From the NCBI RefSeq assembly GCF_036588685.1, contig NC_086378.1, forward strand, positions 76,277,127-76,341,126: 64,000 bases of DNA, in the 5' to 3' direction. This DNA comes from Mytilus trossulus. Its lineage: Eukaryota > Mollusca > Bivalvia > Mytilida > Mytilidae. Positions 33,711-46,500 of the stretch are shown here, in pieces. Below the pieces are notes generated by a model that saw only the letters and a list, made by a program, of their open reading frames with translations, was not told the origin of the DNA and did no database searches. Position numbers and translations under genes: made by a program. Numbering within the stretch: position 1 is the first letter of the stretch; each line of letters begins with the position of its first letter.

Positions 33711-35220
33711 CATTTGAAGACATTGATTAATTTTTGATTTAACACTTATTAATAATCAATCAGTGTACTTATGCATAGATTCATATAGCGTTAAAAGTTA
33801 GAAAAATGCAGATAATTTTGATAAATGATGATACAATAAGATAGATAGATAAAGTAGCGTAATTTCATTTACATTTAGTGGAATATGTAATAGGAAATTA
33901 TTTTTATTTATATATTAAGAATGAGTGAACACTCTTTATTTTTATAAGAATGCTGTGCGATTGCACTGTTTTGAATATCTGAGGAAGGTGACAACAAAAT
34001 ATAGAAAACTCGAAAGAACAGTTTTTAATTATATCGAAAAAAATACTTTTCCAGTGAATTTTAGCAAATTTGTTAATAGTATAGTCATTGACCAGGAGTC
34101 TAAATAATATGGCTTTTTTGTTCTTAAGTTACAACATCTACAACTTGTTATATACAATGAAATATTAATAAAACGTTATTTGTTATGCTTATCATTATTT
34201 CATTTCTTGGCTCTACAGAACCTAAAATCATGTGTTTGAATGAACTAACAAGAATAGTGAGTTGAATTACAAATAAAATGATGAACGCTTGAATGTTTGA
34301 TGTTTAATGCCTTTTTTATCGCACCATACAATATCATATTCAGTTTATCAGAAAAGGAGTAGGTCCGGTAAGGCCTGATTTCGGCCTCAATTTTCAAGTT
34401 CATCTAACGAAAGACTTTAGACATTTTTTAAACACTCAAGTGTCTATTCCAATTGATTCAATTAGTTTATGGAAAGATTTCAACTGATTACCTTATTAGA
34501 AACGTTCCGATTCAAGCTTAAATATGAAAAATCTATCAAATACGCAAACAATAGTCACTTTTCAGATGGTTTTGTCAAAAATGAAAGTGGCCGCGGAAAC
34601 CGTCTAAAATGTAACTTAAAATGATCAAATTGTGAAGATTTCAGTAACTTAGCACGACATAATGATGCTAGTGTTCGATATATTTGCATTGTATTATCAG
34701 CCCATATTTATGTAGCAACAGCATTCTACTTTTCGACAAATATCTTAACGATTACATATTCACAACTTCTAAAACTGCTATATTTTGGGGCCAAAAAGGG
34801 GTCTTACTGAACCTACTCCTTAGGGAACAACAGCAGAAGTAAACATATGTCATACCACAAGAAAACTGACGATTGAATTTTATTCCTAATAAATTGCTAT
34901 AAGCGGAGTTCAAACTCATCTCTGTGTTGACATGCTAGTGCAAGTGTAAATTTAACGTTAAATACAAGAAAAGAACGGAATTTGTTAATGAGACAGCAAA
35001 GAAATGATTTTAAAACCATAACCCTTAATAATTATTCCATTTTGCCTAATTGCTAAAAAGCAAATCAATACATTCACAGCAATAAATTATAATAATTTAT
35101 ATCAAACAAAATGATACAAAAGTTTTAAAAGTGCAGTTAAATTCATGTGAGATGACGCCTGCAAAATATCTGAAGTAGCAAATTATGACGATAAGTCACA
35201 TTAGAGATTACAGCGTTTTG
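33711..35220. other. 3' flank of TRIM gene 2
   Basis: Conserved in outline with 12821-13970. A stretch at about 34,355-34,830 has no clear counterpart in copy 1: it opens with AGGAGTAGGTCCGGTAAGGC and closes with TTACTGAACCTACTCCTTAG, so its two ends are inverted relatives of each other. It may be a small insertion. Confidence 0.55.
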
Positions 35221-35224
35221 AATG

Positions 35225-36380
35225 TAGGTGTTTGTTTTTGTTACGCCTTTCAGCGTTTCTGTTTTACCTTTTTTTCCTCTATAGTTGATATGATTCCATC
35301 GGTATTATTTTGTAACCCAAAATTGTTTACTCTCAATCGATTCATGACTTTTGATCAATGGTATACTACTGTTGCAGTCCACCGGACGTTTTTACATGGT
35401 TATTCTTCTACTTGTAACCAAAAGAAATTTACTTTTTCTGATTATTAACCCAATTGGGGCCAGGATAACTGATAACTTATTTTTCAAGGTAATACTCCAA
35501 CTGGTCATCATGGTAATTCGTTTTTTTAAGTGAAAGGTTTAGCTAGCTTTAAAATCAGGTTAAATCCACCATTTTACAAGTCAGAAATATGACAGTTGAT
35601 GTGCTTGAGCTTTTATTTTTTCTTAGAGTTTTTATTATTGTTGTGTGATTTTACTTTATTCATGGTAATTCTCCAACTTGTCTGTAACGTGTTGTCAGTT
35701 TAGCTTGTTTAGCATGGTGATTATCTCACGTGTGACGAAGTTGTCGTCAGGGTAACTTGATGTTGGTGGGGATTCTCTTATTTTTCGTCAGGGTAATTTG
35801 ATGTCATGGTGAAATTTCCACTAGCCATCTGGGTTACACTGCTTTGTAAAAAGATATAACTAAATTATCGACTGACAGACAGGAGATGTCTGAAAAATCA
35901 AATTAATTATTATTTACAAATCAAACTGCTTGCTTAATATGGAAGACTGTTCTGTCCAGAAATACGATGTGTTTGTAGTATAACACACACTCTAAAGTGG
36001 GGTATATGAAAAAAAATAATTTAAATAAAGGCTATAATAATAAACCGCTGTTCAAAAGACAAAAATCGATTGAGAGAAACCAAATCATGGTTAACAACTA
36101 AAACCGAGAGAACCACACCAATCATAAAGAGGAAAACAACGAAACAATAGAAACACTTAAGTGCAACAAAAAAACAAACGACAATGCAACATACACAGAA
36201 ACGACCAATAAGATAACAACTGCTATTTTCCTGAAAAATGGTGGGTTGAATCAAACCTCGCACTTTTATGGTAATGTTAGATATACAAATATATTACTAA
36301 TATGGCAACATTACATGACAGGAATACAGTACAAGTAAATGCAAGATCATTCAGGACAGAGAAATATACAAACAAAAGTG
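35225..36380. repeat. R2 and R3 cluster, copy 2
   Basis: R2 at 35225-35385 (plus), inverted R3 at 35560-35650, inverted R2 at 36040-36245. Same order as 13975-15010 in copy 1. Confidence 0.6.
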
Positions 36381-36382
36381 CA

Positions 36383-37417
36383 CACGCTGAAATGTCTCGT
36401 CTTTACTAATTATTGATATTACATGTATGTTGATAGTCCTAAATATAAAACTTAATTACAACTGTCACATAAAATAACTATAAACCAAGAAAACTAAACG
36501 TTGACCAATGAACCATGAAAATAAAAATGAGGTCAAGGTCAGATGAACCATGCCAGGCAGGCATATGCGGCTCACAATTCTTCAATACAACAAATATAAT
36601 TGACCTATAGTTTAAGAAAAACAGACCACAACACAAAAACTTAAGACTGAGCAATGTATCATGAAATTGAGGTCAATGTCAAATAAACCCTGCGCGACTG
36701 ACAAACAAATCATAAAATATTTCCATACACCAATTATAGTTGACCTGTAACATATAGTATGTGGGAAAAAAGATTAAAACTCAAAACTTAACTTTGATCA
36801 CTGACCCATAAAAATGAAGTCTAGGTCAGATGACACTTGTGATCTAGACATGTACACCTTAGAATCATTCCATACACCAAATATAGTAGACATATTGCAA
36901 ACAGTATCAGAAAAACAGACCAAAACAAAAAACCTTATTTGTAACCACTGGGACATGCGAATGAGTCAAGGTCAGATAACACTTTACATTCCTTTCATAC
37001 ACAGACTGTTGCTCATAGTATCTGAGTTATGGGCTTGACCGCCAAAACTTAACCTTGTTCACTGATCCATGAAATGAGGTCAAGGTCAAGTGAAAACTGT
37101 CTAACGGAAATGAGGACCTTTCAATGTATGCAGATACCAAATATGGTTATCATATTACTTATAATAAGAAAGAATTTAACATTACAAAAAAAGTAGTCAC
37201 TGTACCCTGAAAATGAGGTCAAGGACATTGGACATGTGACTGACGGAAACTTCGTAGCATGAGGCATTCGGCATTCAAATACAAAATATGAAGCATCCAG
37301 GGCCTCCACCTTCTAAAGTATAACGCTTTTAAGAAGTAAGCTAACGCCGCAGCCGCCGCCGGAACACTATCCCTTTGTCGAGCTTTCTGCAACAAAAGGT
37401 CGCAGGATCGACAAAAA
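36383..37417 (+). repeat. Dispersed repeat R8, inserted only in copy 2
   Basis: Begins near GTGCACACGCTGAAATGTCT and ends near CAAAAGGTCGCAGGATCGAC. The middle is made of diverged units of about 120 bp, each with a TGAGGTCAAGGTCAGATGA-type string followed by a TATAGTTGACCTAT-type string and AAACAGACCA. In copy 1 the flanks are joined (near 15,155: ACAAACAAACAATGCAATAG), so this is a copy-specific insertion of about 1.03 kb. No terminal inverted repeats were recognised. Confidence 0.7.
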
Positions 37418-38869
37418 ACAATGCAACAGTACATTTGAACTGGATACTCTAAGGTCATACTGTTTCTACATATGAGATGCCTGTACCAAGTCAGGAATAT
37501 GACAGTTGTGTTTTGTTCCTTTAATGTGTTTAGACCTTTGGATTATGCCATTTGGTAAGGGAACGTCCAGACTCGTTTTTTCTTTCTTTTTAGAGGTTTA
37601 CCTCATACATCACATGGCCGATACGATCAGGCTGGCTAAAAAAAGTAGCTGTAAAACGGCGTGTACAATATTGCTCAAAATATTTCAACTTGGAACTCCC
37701 TCTGTCAATTTGGACCTAAACGGGTTATATGCGTTCTATATGCGTTTATTGTAAAAGTGAACAAAATGTTCAAATAAAAAATAGCATTTTTTGCATCATC
37801 AGACAGTTGAAATCATTATATTAACCGACATTGCTCCTCTGCCTGTTTTCTTTTGTTTGTTCCCTTTTATTAAAGACACACTCCATAAAACTACTTCTAA
37901 ACGATTCAAAAATAAACGCATCACTTCTAATTTATATAAGTCTGTTATTTTAAAGTGTGTTAACTAGAACGAAACACCTGACCGTCATCCTTATACACTT
38001 ATGTACGCCGGGGAGCGAAATTCGTCTTTTATTCTCCACAATGTACACATAAAAGTCATCATGGTCATGACGAGAACAATTTCCATAACCTTTTCATAAT
38101 CCACAGGATAGTTTAGCCAAAAATCCAAAACTTTGACGATGCAAGTCAACACATATTGATATCTGTACCAACAATTACACCAATATATACAAGCATAAAG
38201 AGTAAACAGTGCAAACAAATTTGGTTTCATATTAACAAACTAACGGAATAAAAAAATAATGGTCATAAAAAACATTTTATAGACTATACATTTGCATATA
38301 CTACTGACCCTGAAGGAGCCTATATCACGCACTTGACAAAAAAAGTTGACACAACACAACAGCATCTAACAACAAAAACTCTTATAATGAGTCAAGTGAT
38401 GGTCCTTTGATTTACTTGTGTTGCTCATGATGATGTTCTTCGATGTTTTAGTCTATTCATTCCATTATTGTCAAGTACTAGTATGTATTCGTATCCTCAC
38501 AATGGCTCAGAACGTGTAAAACTTGCTAAATTGTGCATGCCCGATATTGTGTTTTTGGGCATGCCCAGTTCTATATTTATCTGTACTCATTCATACCTGA
38601 ACACCCTTAGGTATTTTTTTTTTTTAATTGGAAAGTACATATATGCTGACATTCTCAACATTGAGCAATTGCCAGTTTTATTATAATTTTTTATTTTATT
38701 ATCTTTAACGGATTTCAGGATTTGTTTAGATAATATTTAACATTTTACCCTAATTTTTAGTTGAGTTGACAGGTGTTACGGTTGGAGCACAACTAAATCA
38801 ACTCTAAATTAAACATCAACAGTATCATTGTTACAAATTTCGGTCTAGTGGCTTCAGAAAAAAATAATA

Positions 38870-39370
38870 AAGGGCTGCGCTTTAGCGCATGATACGCCCG
38901 TTGCTCTTTTAACTGTTACATTGATATATTCACCAGAGTTGCATAAAATCCCCCTTTTTTAAGTATAAATTTAAAATTCATTACTTAAGAAAACGTAAAA
39001 TCTAAAACTTGTCAATAGATATAAACAATTTATCAAAGTTGCATAAAATTTTGTGAAAGTGTTAGTTATTGTCCCAAAACTGGAAAATCCCCCCTTTTTT
39101 AAGCATAAAAATTCATAACAAGGAAATGTAAAATCTGAAATTTATAACATTGAAAGGGAGCTTACATCAATAGATATAAACAATTCACCAAAGTTTCATG
39201 GACATTGGTGAAAGCCTTTTTGAGTTATTGTTTGAAGTGTGGACGACGGATCATCTTTTTTATGAATAAAGCCCCATAAATCCAAAACTTAAAATCTGAA
39301 ATTTAAAAATACGAAAGGGAGCTTACGTCAATAGATATAAACAATTCACCTAAGTTTCATGGAAATGATA
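38870..39370 (+). repeat. Dispersed repeat R10 with internal units
   Basis: Starts with GGGCTGCGCTTTAGCGCATG (CGCTTTAGCG is a short inverted repeat). Three to four diverged units follow, each with ATAGATATAAACAATT..CC.AAGTT.CAT. This lies between the end of duplication copy 2 and the four-exon gene. Confidence 0.6.
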
Positions 39371-39830
39371 ACTGTCTCACAACCAAAATTGAGCTTATAC
39401 TATTCAGGTATCTGCAATATTTCACCTGTTTATTGACATTATACATTGTTATATAAAACAATCACTTACATGACTTAAACATTGTGGTGTCAGACATTTT
39501 CTCTTCTTGAATTTATTACAAGAATGTTTGTGATGTTGGTTGACAAACGACCATAATAAGGATGGTTTAAATACTGTAAATTCAGAAATCATTGCAATGT
39601 TTTTATTATTGTGAAAAAATGCAACAATGTTATAAATATCGCAATAATTAAAACTTACATACATTTTAAAATGTTTAAATGAATCAAACAGGATTTTTCT
39701 GAAAATCGCAAAAAATCAAATCACATTTTTGTCTAAATCTAAAAATCGCAATAATTTCTGAATTTACAGTACCTTGATGACCATATTCGTTTCTATATTA
39801 AAATATAATTTTGTATTTCTAATGATGAGA

Positions 39831-40573
39831 CTATGTCCAATACTTTTCATCCAGTGCATCCAACCTTTCTTTCATTCTTCTGGTATGAGCAGAATTCCAC
39901 AGGTGATAGGCAGTTCCTTTAATATTTTGATTTTTTTTCTCACTGTCGTATTTTGGCAAGGGTCTCATCAGCTCACTTTGATATATAGAAAGAATATCAT
40001 CTGGCAGTCTTTCTTGAAAACCAGATTTTTCAAATTTGATAGCTTCAAATTCATTTTCTAAATCTCTTTGCTGAAAGTCCATAAAGTTTAAGGCCATCCA
40101 TATACAGATCACGGTTCCATTATTCAAACCATTGTCACTTATATCACTGAAGAGTTCCATATCCTGAGACTTCAACATTCTGTCATTTTCTACATTATAC
40201 ATAAGAATCTCTACATTTTCATTTGTGGCCAGGAATGAAGGAATAAATAAATCTTTAAGCTCAGAGTTGGCCTTTGCTTGATAGAATGCATTTGTTATAG
40301 TTTGAGCAAATACTTGATCCATGATATTTTCAACTTCATTGTGTTTCCTCATGAAGCTTTCATTGTAAACAGGATCATTTAACTCTGTATCTTCATCCAA
40401 ACCTCCTGTGTCTTCAGCATCATCCTGTATTTTGACCCTTTTAGCAACTGGATCTGTTAAATCATATTCAAGAATGTCTGTATTCTCTCCAGAGCCATCA
40501 TTTTCAGTTCCTATTTTAACAAGACATCTGTCTATTGTAATATCTGGATGACCATGCCATACCTTATGGTTAC
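39831..40573 (-). CDS. Exon 4 (last) of the four-exon gene
   Basis: Acceptor TTTCTAAAG before 40573; the joined codon is G|GT, as required by exon 3. Encodes 246 residues including WHGHPDITIDRC, an acidic stretch (DDAEDTGGLDEDTE), MLKSQDMELFSD and NNGTVICIWMALNFMDF, then stops at 39831. Conservation of this exon's outline in the broken copy at 29755-30482 confirms the acceptor. Confidence 0.8.
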
Positions 40574-43500
40574 CTTTAGAAATAAAATAAAATTGAATAT
40601 AGGATTTAATACTAGTACATTTTTTCTACAGCTTATTGGACTTAACCTGAAACTGATTAACTCACCAAATGCAGCATCTGAGAGATCAGTTTTGTTTCTA
40701 TAGTAGCATATTTTCTAAATAAACTTTACCTTATCATAAATACAAGGATTCAAATTTGGTACCCAGACTCGCATTTCACCTACAAAAGACTCATCAGTGA
40801 CGATCTAATCATGAAAGTTAGACCAAATAAAGTACAAATTTGAAGACCATTTAGGATCCAAAATTCATAAATTTTGGCTTTTGAGCTTAGGTACCTTAAT
40901 CTTATATAAATTTTATAACATGTAGCTATAATTTTGCCTTTATTCAAAGGCAGTACATGTATAAAATATCATGTATACCCTAAAATGGTTTTTGGCCCTT
41001 ATCAGTGATTTTTTTATAAATAAATATGATGAAGTGGGTTGAGTGTAATGATTAACATAGAAATACATGTAGACCTGAATGTTGTCATTTCTCTCTTACA
41101 ATTCTTGTCAAGTGATCACCTGAATGTTGTCATTTCTCTCTTACAACTCTTGTCAAGTGATCACCTGAATGTTGTCATTTCTCTCTTATAACTCTTGTCA
41201 AGTGATCACCTGAATGTTGTCATTTCTCTCTTATAACTCTTGTCAAGTGATCACCTGAATGTTGTCATTTCTCTCTTACAACTCTTGTCAAGTGATCACC
41301 TGAATGTTGTCATTTCTCTCTTGTAACTCTTGTCAAGTGATCACCTGAATGTTGTCATTTCTCTCTTACAACTCTTGTCAAGTGATCACCTGAATGTTGT
41401 CATTTCTCTCTTGTAACTCTTGTCAAGTGATCACCTGAATGTTGTCATTTCTCTCTTATAACCCTTGTCAAGTGATCACCTGAATGTTGTCATTTCTCTC
41501 TTATAACTCTTGTCAAGTGATCACCTGAATGTTGTCATTTCTCTCTTATAACTCTTGTCAAGTGATCACCTGAATGTTGTCATTTCTCTCTTATAACTCT
41601 TGTCAAATGATCACCTGAATGTTGTCATTTCTCTCTTGTAACTCTTGTCAAGTGATCACCTGAATGTTGTCATTTCTCTCTTACAACTCTTGTCAAGTGA
41701 TCACCTGAATGTTGTCATTTCTCTCTTCTAACTCTTGTCAAGTGATCACCTGAATGTTGTCATTTCTCTCTTATAACTCTTGTCAAGTGATCACCTGAAT
41801 GTTGTCATTTCTCTCTTATAACTCTTGCCAAGTGATCACCTGAATGTTGTCATTTCTCTCTTATAACCCTTGTCAGGTGATCACCTAAATGTTGTCATTT
41901 CTCTCTTATAACTCTTGTCAAGTGATCACCTGAATGTTGTCATTTCTCTCTTACAATTCTTGTCAAGTGATCACCTGAATGTTGTCATTTCTCTCTTATA
42001 ACTCTTGTCAAGTGATCACCTGAATGTTGTCATTTCTCTCTTACAATTCTTGTCAAGTGATCACCTGAATGCTGATGTTTAGAAAATCAAATGAAATAGA
42101 CTGTTATATATTTCAACTTTGATAGAAATGAACAAGTTATTTTAAATGAAAAAAGGTAAAACCCTAGTTATATTTTTCCAAGTTTTGACAACTTTATCAG
42201 ACAATGATAACAAATGCTATGCTTAGGGGATATAGAAAATGAAAAGTGCTCATGTATTATCAAAAAGGTAGCAACAGATAAAAGCTTCCATTGGAATCAT
42301 CATAATAAAATTACAGACCAAATTTCAAATAATTACTTAAACATGTAAAAGCTGAAGTCTTCATCTACATGATGCAGGAAATTAAAAAAAATACGTTAAG
42401 TAGGTGTTAAAAAAAATTATATGGTCAAACAACATGAACAAAAAAAGAAAGCCTGTGAGATATGAAAATAGTTTATGTATAATATGATACAACAAAACAT
42501 TTCAAAATGAAAGACCAAATATCATATTGGTATTCCATTACAAAGTTCCAAGCTGTGTACTAGTAATATGTAACAAAATTTTAGATGGTTGAAAGGATAG
42601 ACAAAAGGACAAGAAATTAATTCAAGACAGAAAGACGGACATGGCAAAAATACACCCTTCTGTGATATATATATATTGCACATATATATACAAAATACAT
42701 ACATATATTACAGGTATTATTAAGGATGTTCTTAGGTGAGGTTTTGGAATTTGTGTCAAATGTTTGGACTCCTTGGTGTTTTTCCATACAATACAATATA
42801 AAATATTTTGCCCCATAACATCAATTTTTTTTTCATATAAGACTTAATTAATAGCTCATGAAAGGTCATTTACCAAAATTTTAGAAGATTCTTGATTTTC
42901 TTTCTTTTGTTTTGAGACCCAAATAATACCATTGCAAATATAAGGTAAAAGTCTGAGTCAGCCTTTTCCCGCAATATTTTAAATCTAAAATATCTTGAAA
43001 AGGAGGTCCATGACCTATCAATATTTTTAGCTTATCTTTATCCTTAATTGATGCTCTACCAGCTTATAGTATCAATTTTAATTTCTTAATGTTTACCTAA
43101 CCACACCTACATGTATGTAAGTACATCCTTAAGATGTTTATAAATCAAATATATCATTTCTTACCAAAAGATGTTTCTCCCAGTTTAAGATCTTCACCAC
43201 ATGCTGGACATTTCTGATTTGGAAACTGTTTATCATTCATATAACCTCCTGATGAACTTAATGGTCCAAACAAATGGTGGCTAAGAATTGCCTGTATTTC
43301 TGTCACAGTGGTTGCCTTTTTAACTTTTAACAACAGACTGTTGTTGTTTTCTGAAATAGAATGAATGAATGAATGTATCTTTATTGCAAAAGGATGGACA
43401 TGCTATGGCAAGATTAACAACATGTATTACATAATATAAAACATGAATAGACAGCAAAAATTGAAAAAAAAAATTACTAACACATATACATGTACATATA

Positions 43501-46500
43501 TCTACAGATATTTCATGCAAGTTTATATGAAGCTGATTATGCTATATCATGTATATCTCTCAGATCAGTTCAGCTATAAAAATTAATTAATTTTTCAAAT
43601 GTAATTTCATTTACTGCAGTAATTTGCTCTTGGTCATGACTATAAACATGATACATGATAGATTGTTACATGTAGCACATAATACATGTATGTAGCTGTA
43701 GAACTGTACATGTAGCTCATTGATCATGTCAGGACTATAAACATGATACATGGTAGATTGTTACATGTAGCACATAATACAAATATGTAGCTGTGGAACT
43801 GTACATGTAGCTCATTGATCATGTCAGGACTATAAACATGATACATGGTAGATTGTTACATGTAGCACATAATACATGTATGTAGCTGTGACCCTGTACA
43901 TGTAGCTCATTGATCATGTTAGGACTAAAAACATGATACATGGTAGATTGTTACATGTAGCACATAATACAAATATGTAGCTGTGGAACTGTACTAGTAG
44001 CTCATTGATCATGTCAGGACTATAAACATGATACATGGTAGATTGTTACATGTAGCACATAATACAAATATGTAGCTGTGGAACTGTACTAGTAGCTCAT
44101 TGATCATGTCAGGACTATAAACATGAAACATGGTAGATTGTTACATGTAGCACATAATACAAATATGTAGCTGTGGAACTGTACATGTAGCTCATTGATC
44201 ATGTCAGGACTATAAACATGATACATGGTAGATTGTTACATGTAGCACATAATACAAATATGTAGCTGTGGAACTGTACATGTAGCTCATTGATCATGTC
44301 AGGACTATAAACATGATACATGGTAGATTGTTACATGTAGCACATAATACAAATATGTAGCTGTGGAACTGTACTAGAAGCTCATTGATCATGTCAGGAC
44401 TATAAACATGATACATGGTAGATTGTTACATGTAGCACATAATACAAATATGTAGCTGTGGAACTGTACATGTAGCTCATTGATCATGTCAGGACTAAAA
44501 ACATGATACATGGTAGATTGTTACATGTAGCACATAATACATGTATGTAGCTGTAGAACTGTACATGTAGCACATTGATCATGTTAGGACTAAAAACATG
44601 ATACATGGTAGATTGTTACATGTAGCACATAATACAAATATGTAGCTGTGGAACTTTACATGTAGCTCATTGATCATGTTAGGACTAAAAACATGATACA
44701 TGGTAGATTGTTACATGTAGTACATAATACAAATATGTAGCTGTGGAACTGTACATGTAGCTCATTGATCATGGCAGGACTATAAACATGATACATGGTA
44801 GATTGTTACATGTAGCACATAATACAAATATGTAGCTGTGGAACTGTACTAGAAGCTCATTGATCATGTCAGGACTATAAACATGATACAAGGTAGATTG
44901 TTACATGTAGCACATAATACAAATATGTAGCTGTGGAACTGTACATGTAGCTCATTGATCATGTCAGGACTATAAACATGAAACATGGTAGATTGTTACA
45001 TGTAGCACATAATACAAATATGTAGCTGTGGAACTGTACATGTAGCACATTGATCATGTCAGGACTATAAACATGATACATGGTAGATTGTTACATGTAG
45101 CACATATTACAAATATGTAGCTGTGGAACTGTACATGTAGCTCATTGATCATGTTAGGACTAAAAACATGATACATGGTAGATTGTTACATGTAGCACAT
45201 AATACAAATATGTAGCTGTGGAACTGTACTAGTAGCTCATTGATCATGTCAGGACTATAAACATGATACATGGTAGATTGTTACATGTAGCACATAATAC
45301 AAATATGTAGCTGTGGAACTGTACTAGTAGCTCATTGATCATGTCAGGACTATAAACATGAAACATGGTAGATTGTTACATGTAGCACATAATACAAATA
45401 TGTAGCTGTGGAACTGTACTAGAAGCTCATTGATCATGTCAGGACTATAAACATGATACAAGGTAGATTGTTACATGTAGCACATAATACAAATATGTAG
45501 CTGTGGAACTGTACATGTAGCTCATTGATCATGTCAGGACTATAAACATGAAACATGGTAGATTGTTACATGTAGCACATAATACAAATATGTAGCTGTG
45601 GAACTGTACATGTAGCACATTGATCATGTCAGGACTATAAACATGATACATGGTAGATTGTTACATGTAGCACATATTACAAATATATAGCTGTGGAACT
45701 GTACATGTAGCTCATTGATCATGTTAGGACTTTAAACATGATACATGGTAGATTGTTACATGTAGCACATAATACAAATATGTAGCTGTGACCCTGTACA
45801 TGTAGCTCATTGATCATGTCAGGACTATAAACATGATACATGGTAGATTGTTACATGTAGCACATAATACAAATATGTAGCTGTGGAACTGTACATGTAG
45901 CTCATTGATCATGTCAGGACTATAAACATGATACATGGTAGATTGTTACATGTAGCACATAATGCAAATATGTAGCTGTGGAACTGTACATGTAGCTCAT
46001 TGATCATGTCAGGACTATAAACATGATACATGGTAGATTGTTACATGTAGCACATAATACAAATATGTAGCTGTGGAACTGTACATGTAGCTCATTGATC
46101 ATGTCAGGACTATAAACATGATACATGGTAGATTGTTACATGTAGCACATATTACAAATATGTAGCTGTGGAACTGTACATGTAGCTCATTGATCATGTC
46201 AGGACTTTAAACATGATACATGGTAGATTGTTACATGTAGCACATAATACAAATATGTAGCTGTGGAACTGTACATGTAGCTCATTGATCATGTCAGGAC
46301 TAAAAACATGATACATGGTAGATTGTTACATGTAGCACATAATACAAATATGTAGCTGTGGAACTGTACATGTAGCTCATTGATCATGTCAGGACTATAA
46401 ACATGATACATGGTAGATTGTTACTAGTAGAACATAATACAAATATGTAGCTGTGGAACTGTACATGTAGCTCATTGATCATGGCAGGACTATAAACATG

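Larger units (their letters stand above)
30565..38710. repeat. Tandem segmental duplication, copy 2
   Basis: Aligns with copy 1 (about 8015-16690 plus 22905-23530) in order and orientation. It lacks the two large copy 1 insertions and instead has its own insertion at about 36383-37417. The right end, near TTTTATTTTATTATCTTTAA at 38,695-38,710, matches 23,470-23,490. Confidence 0.8.
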
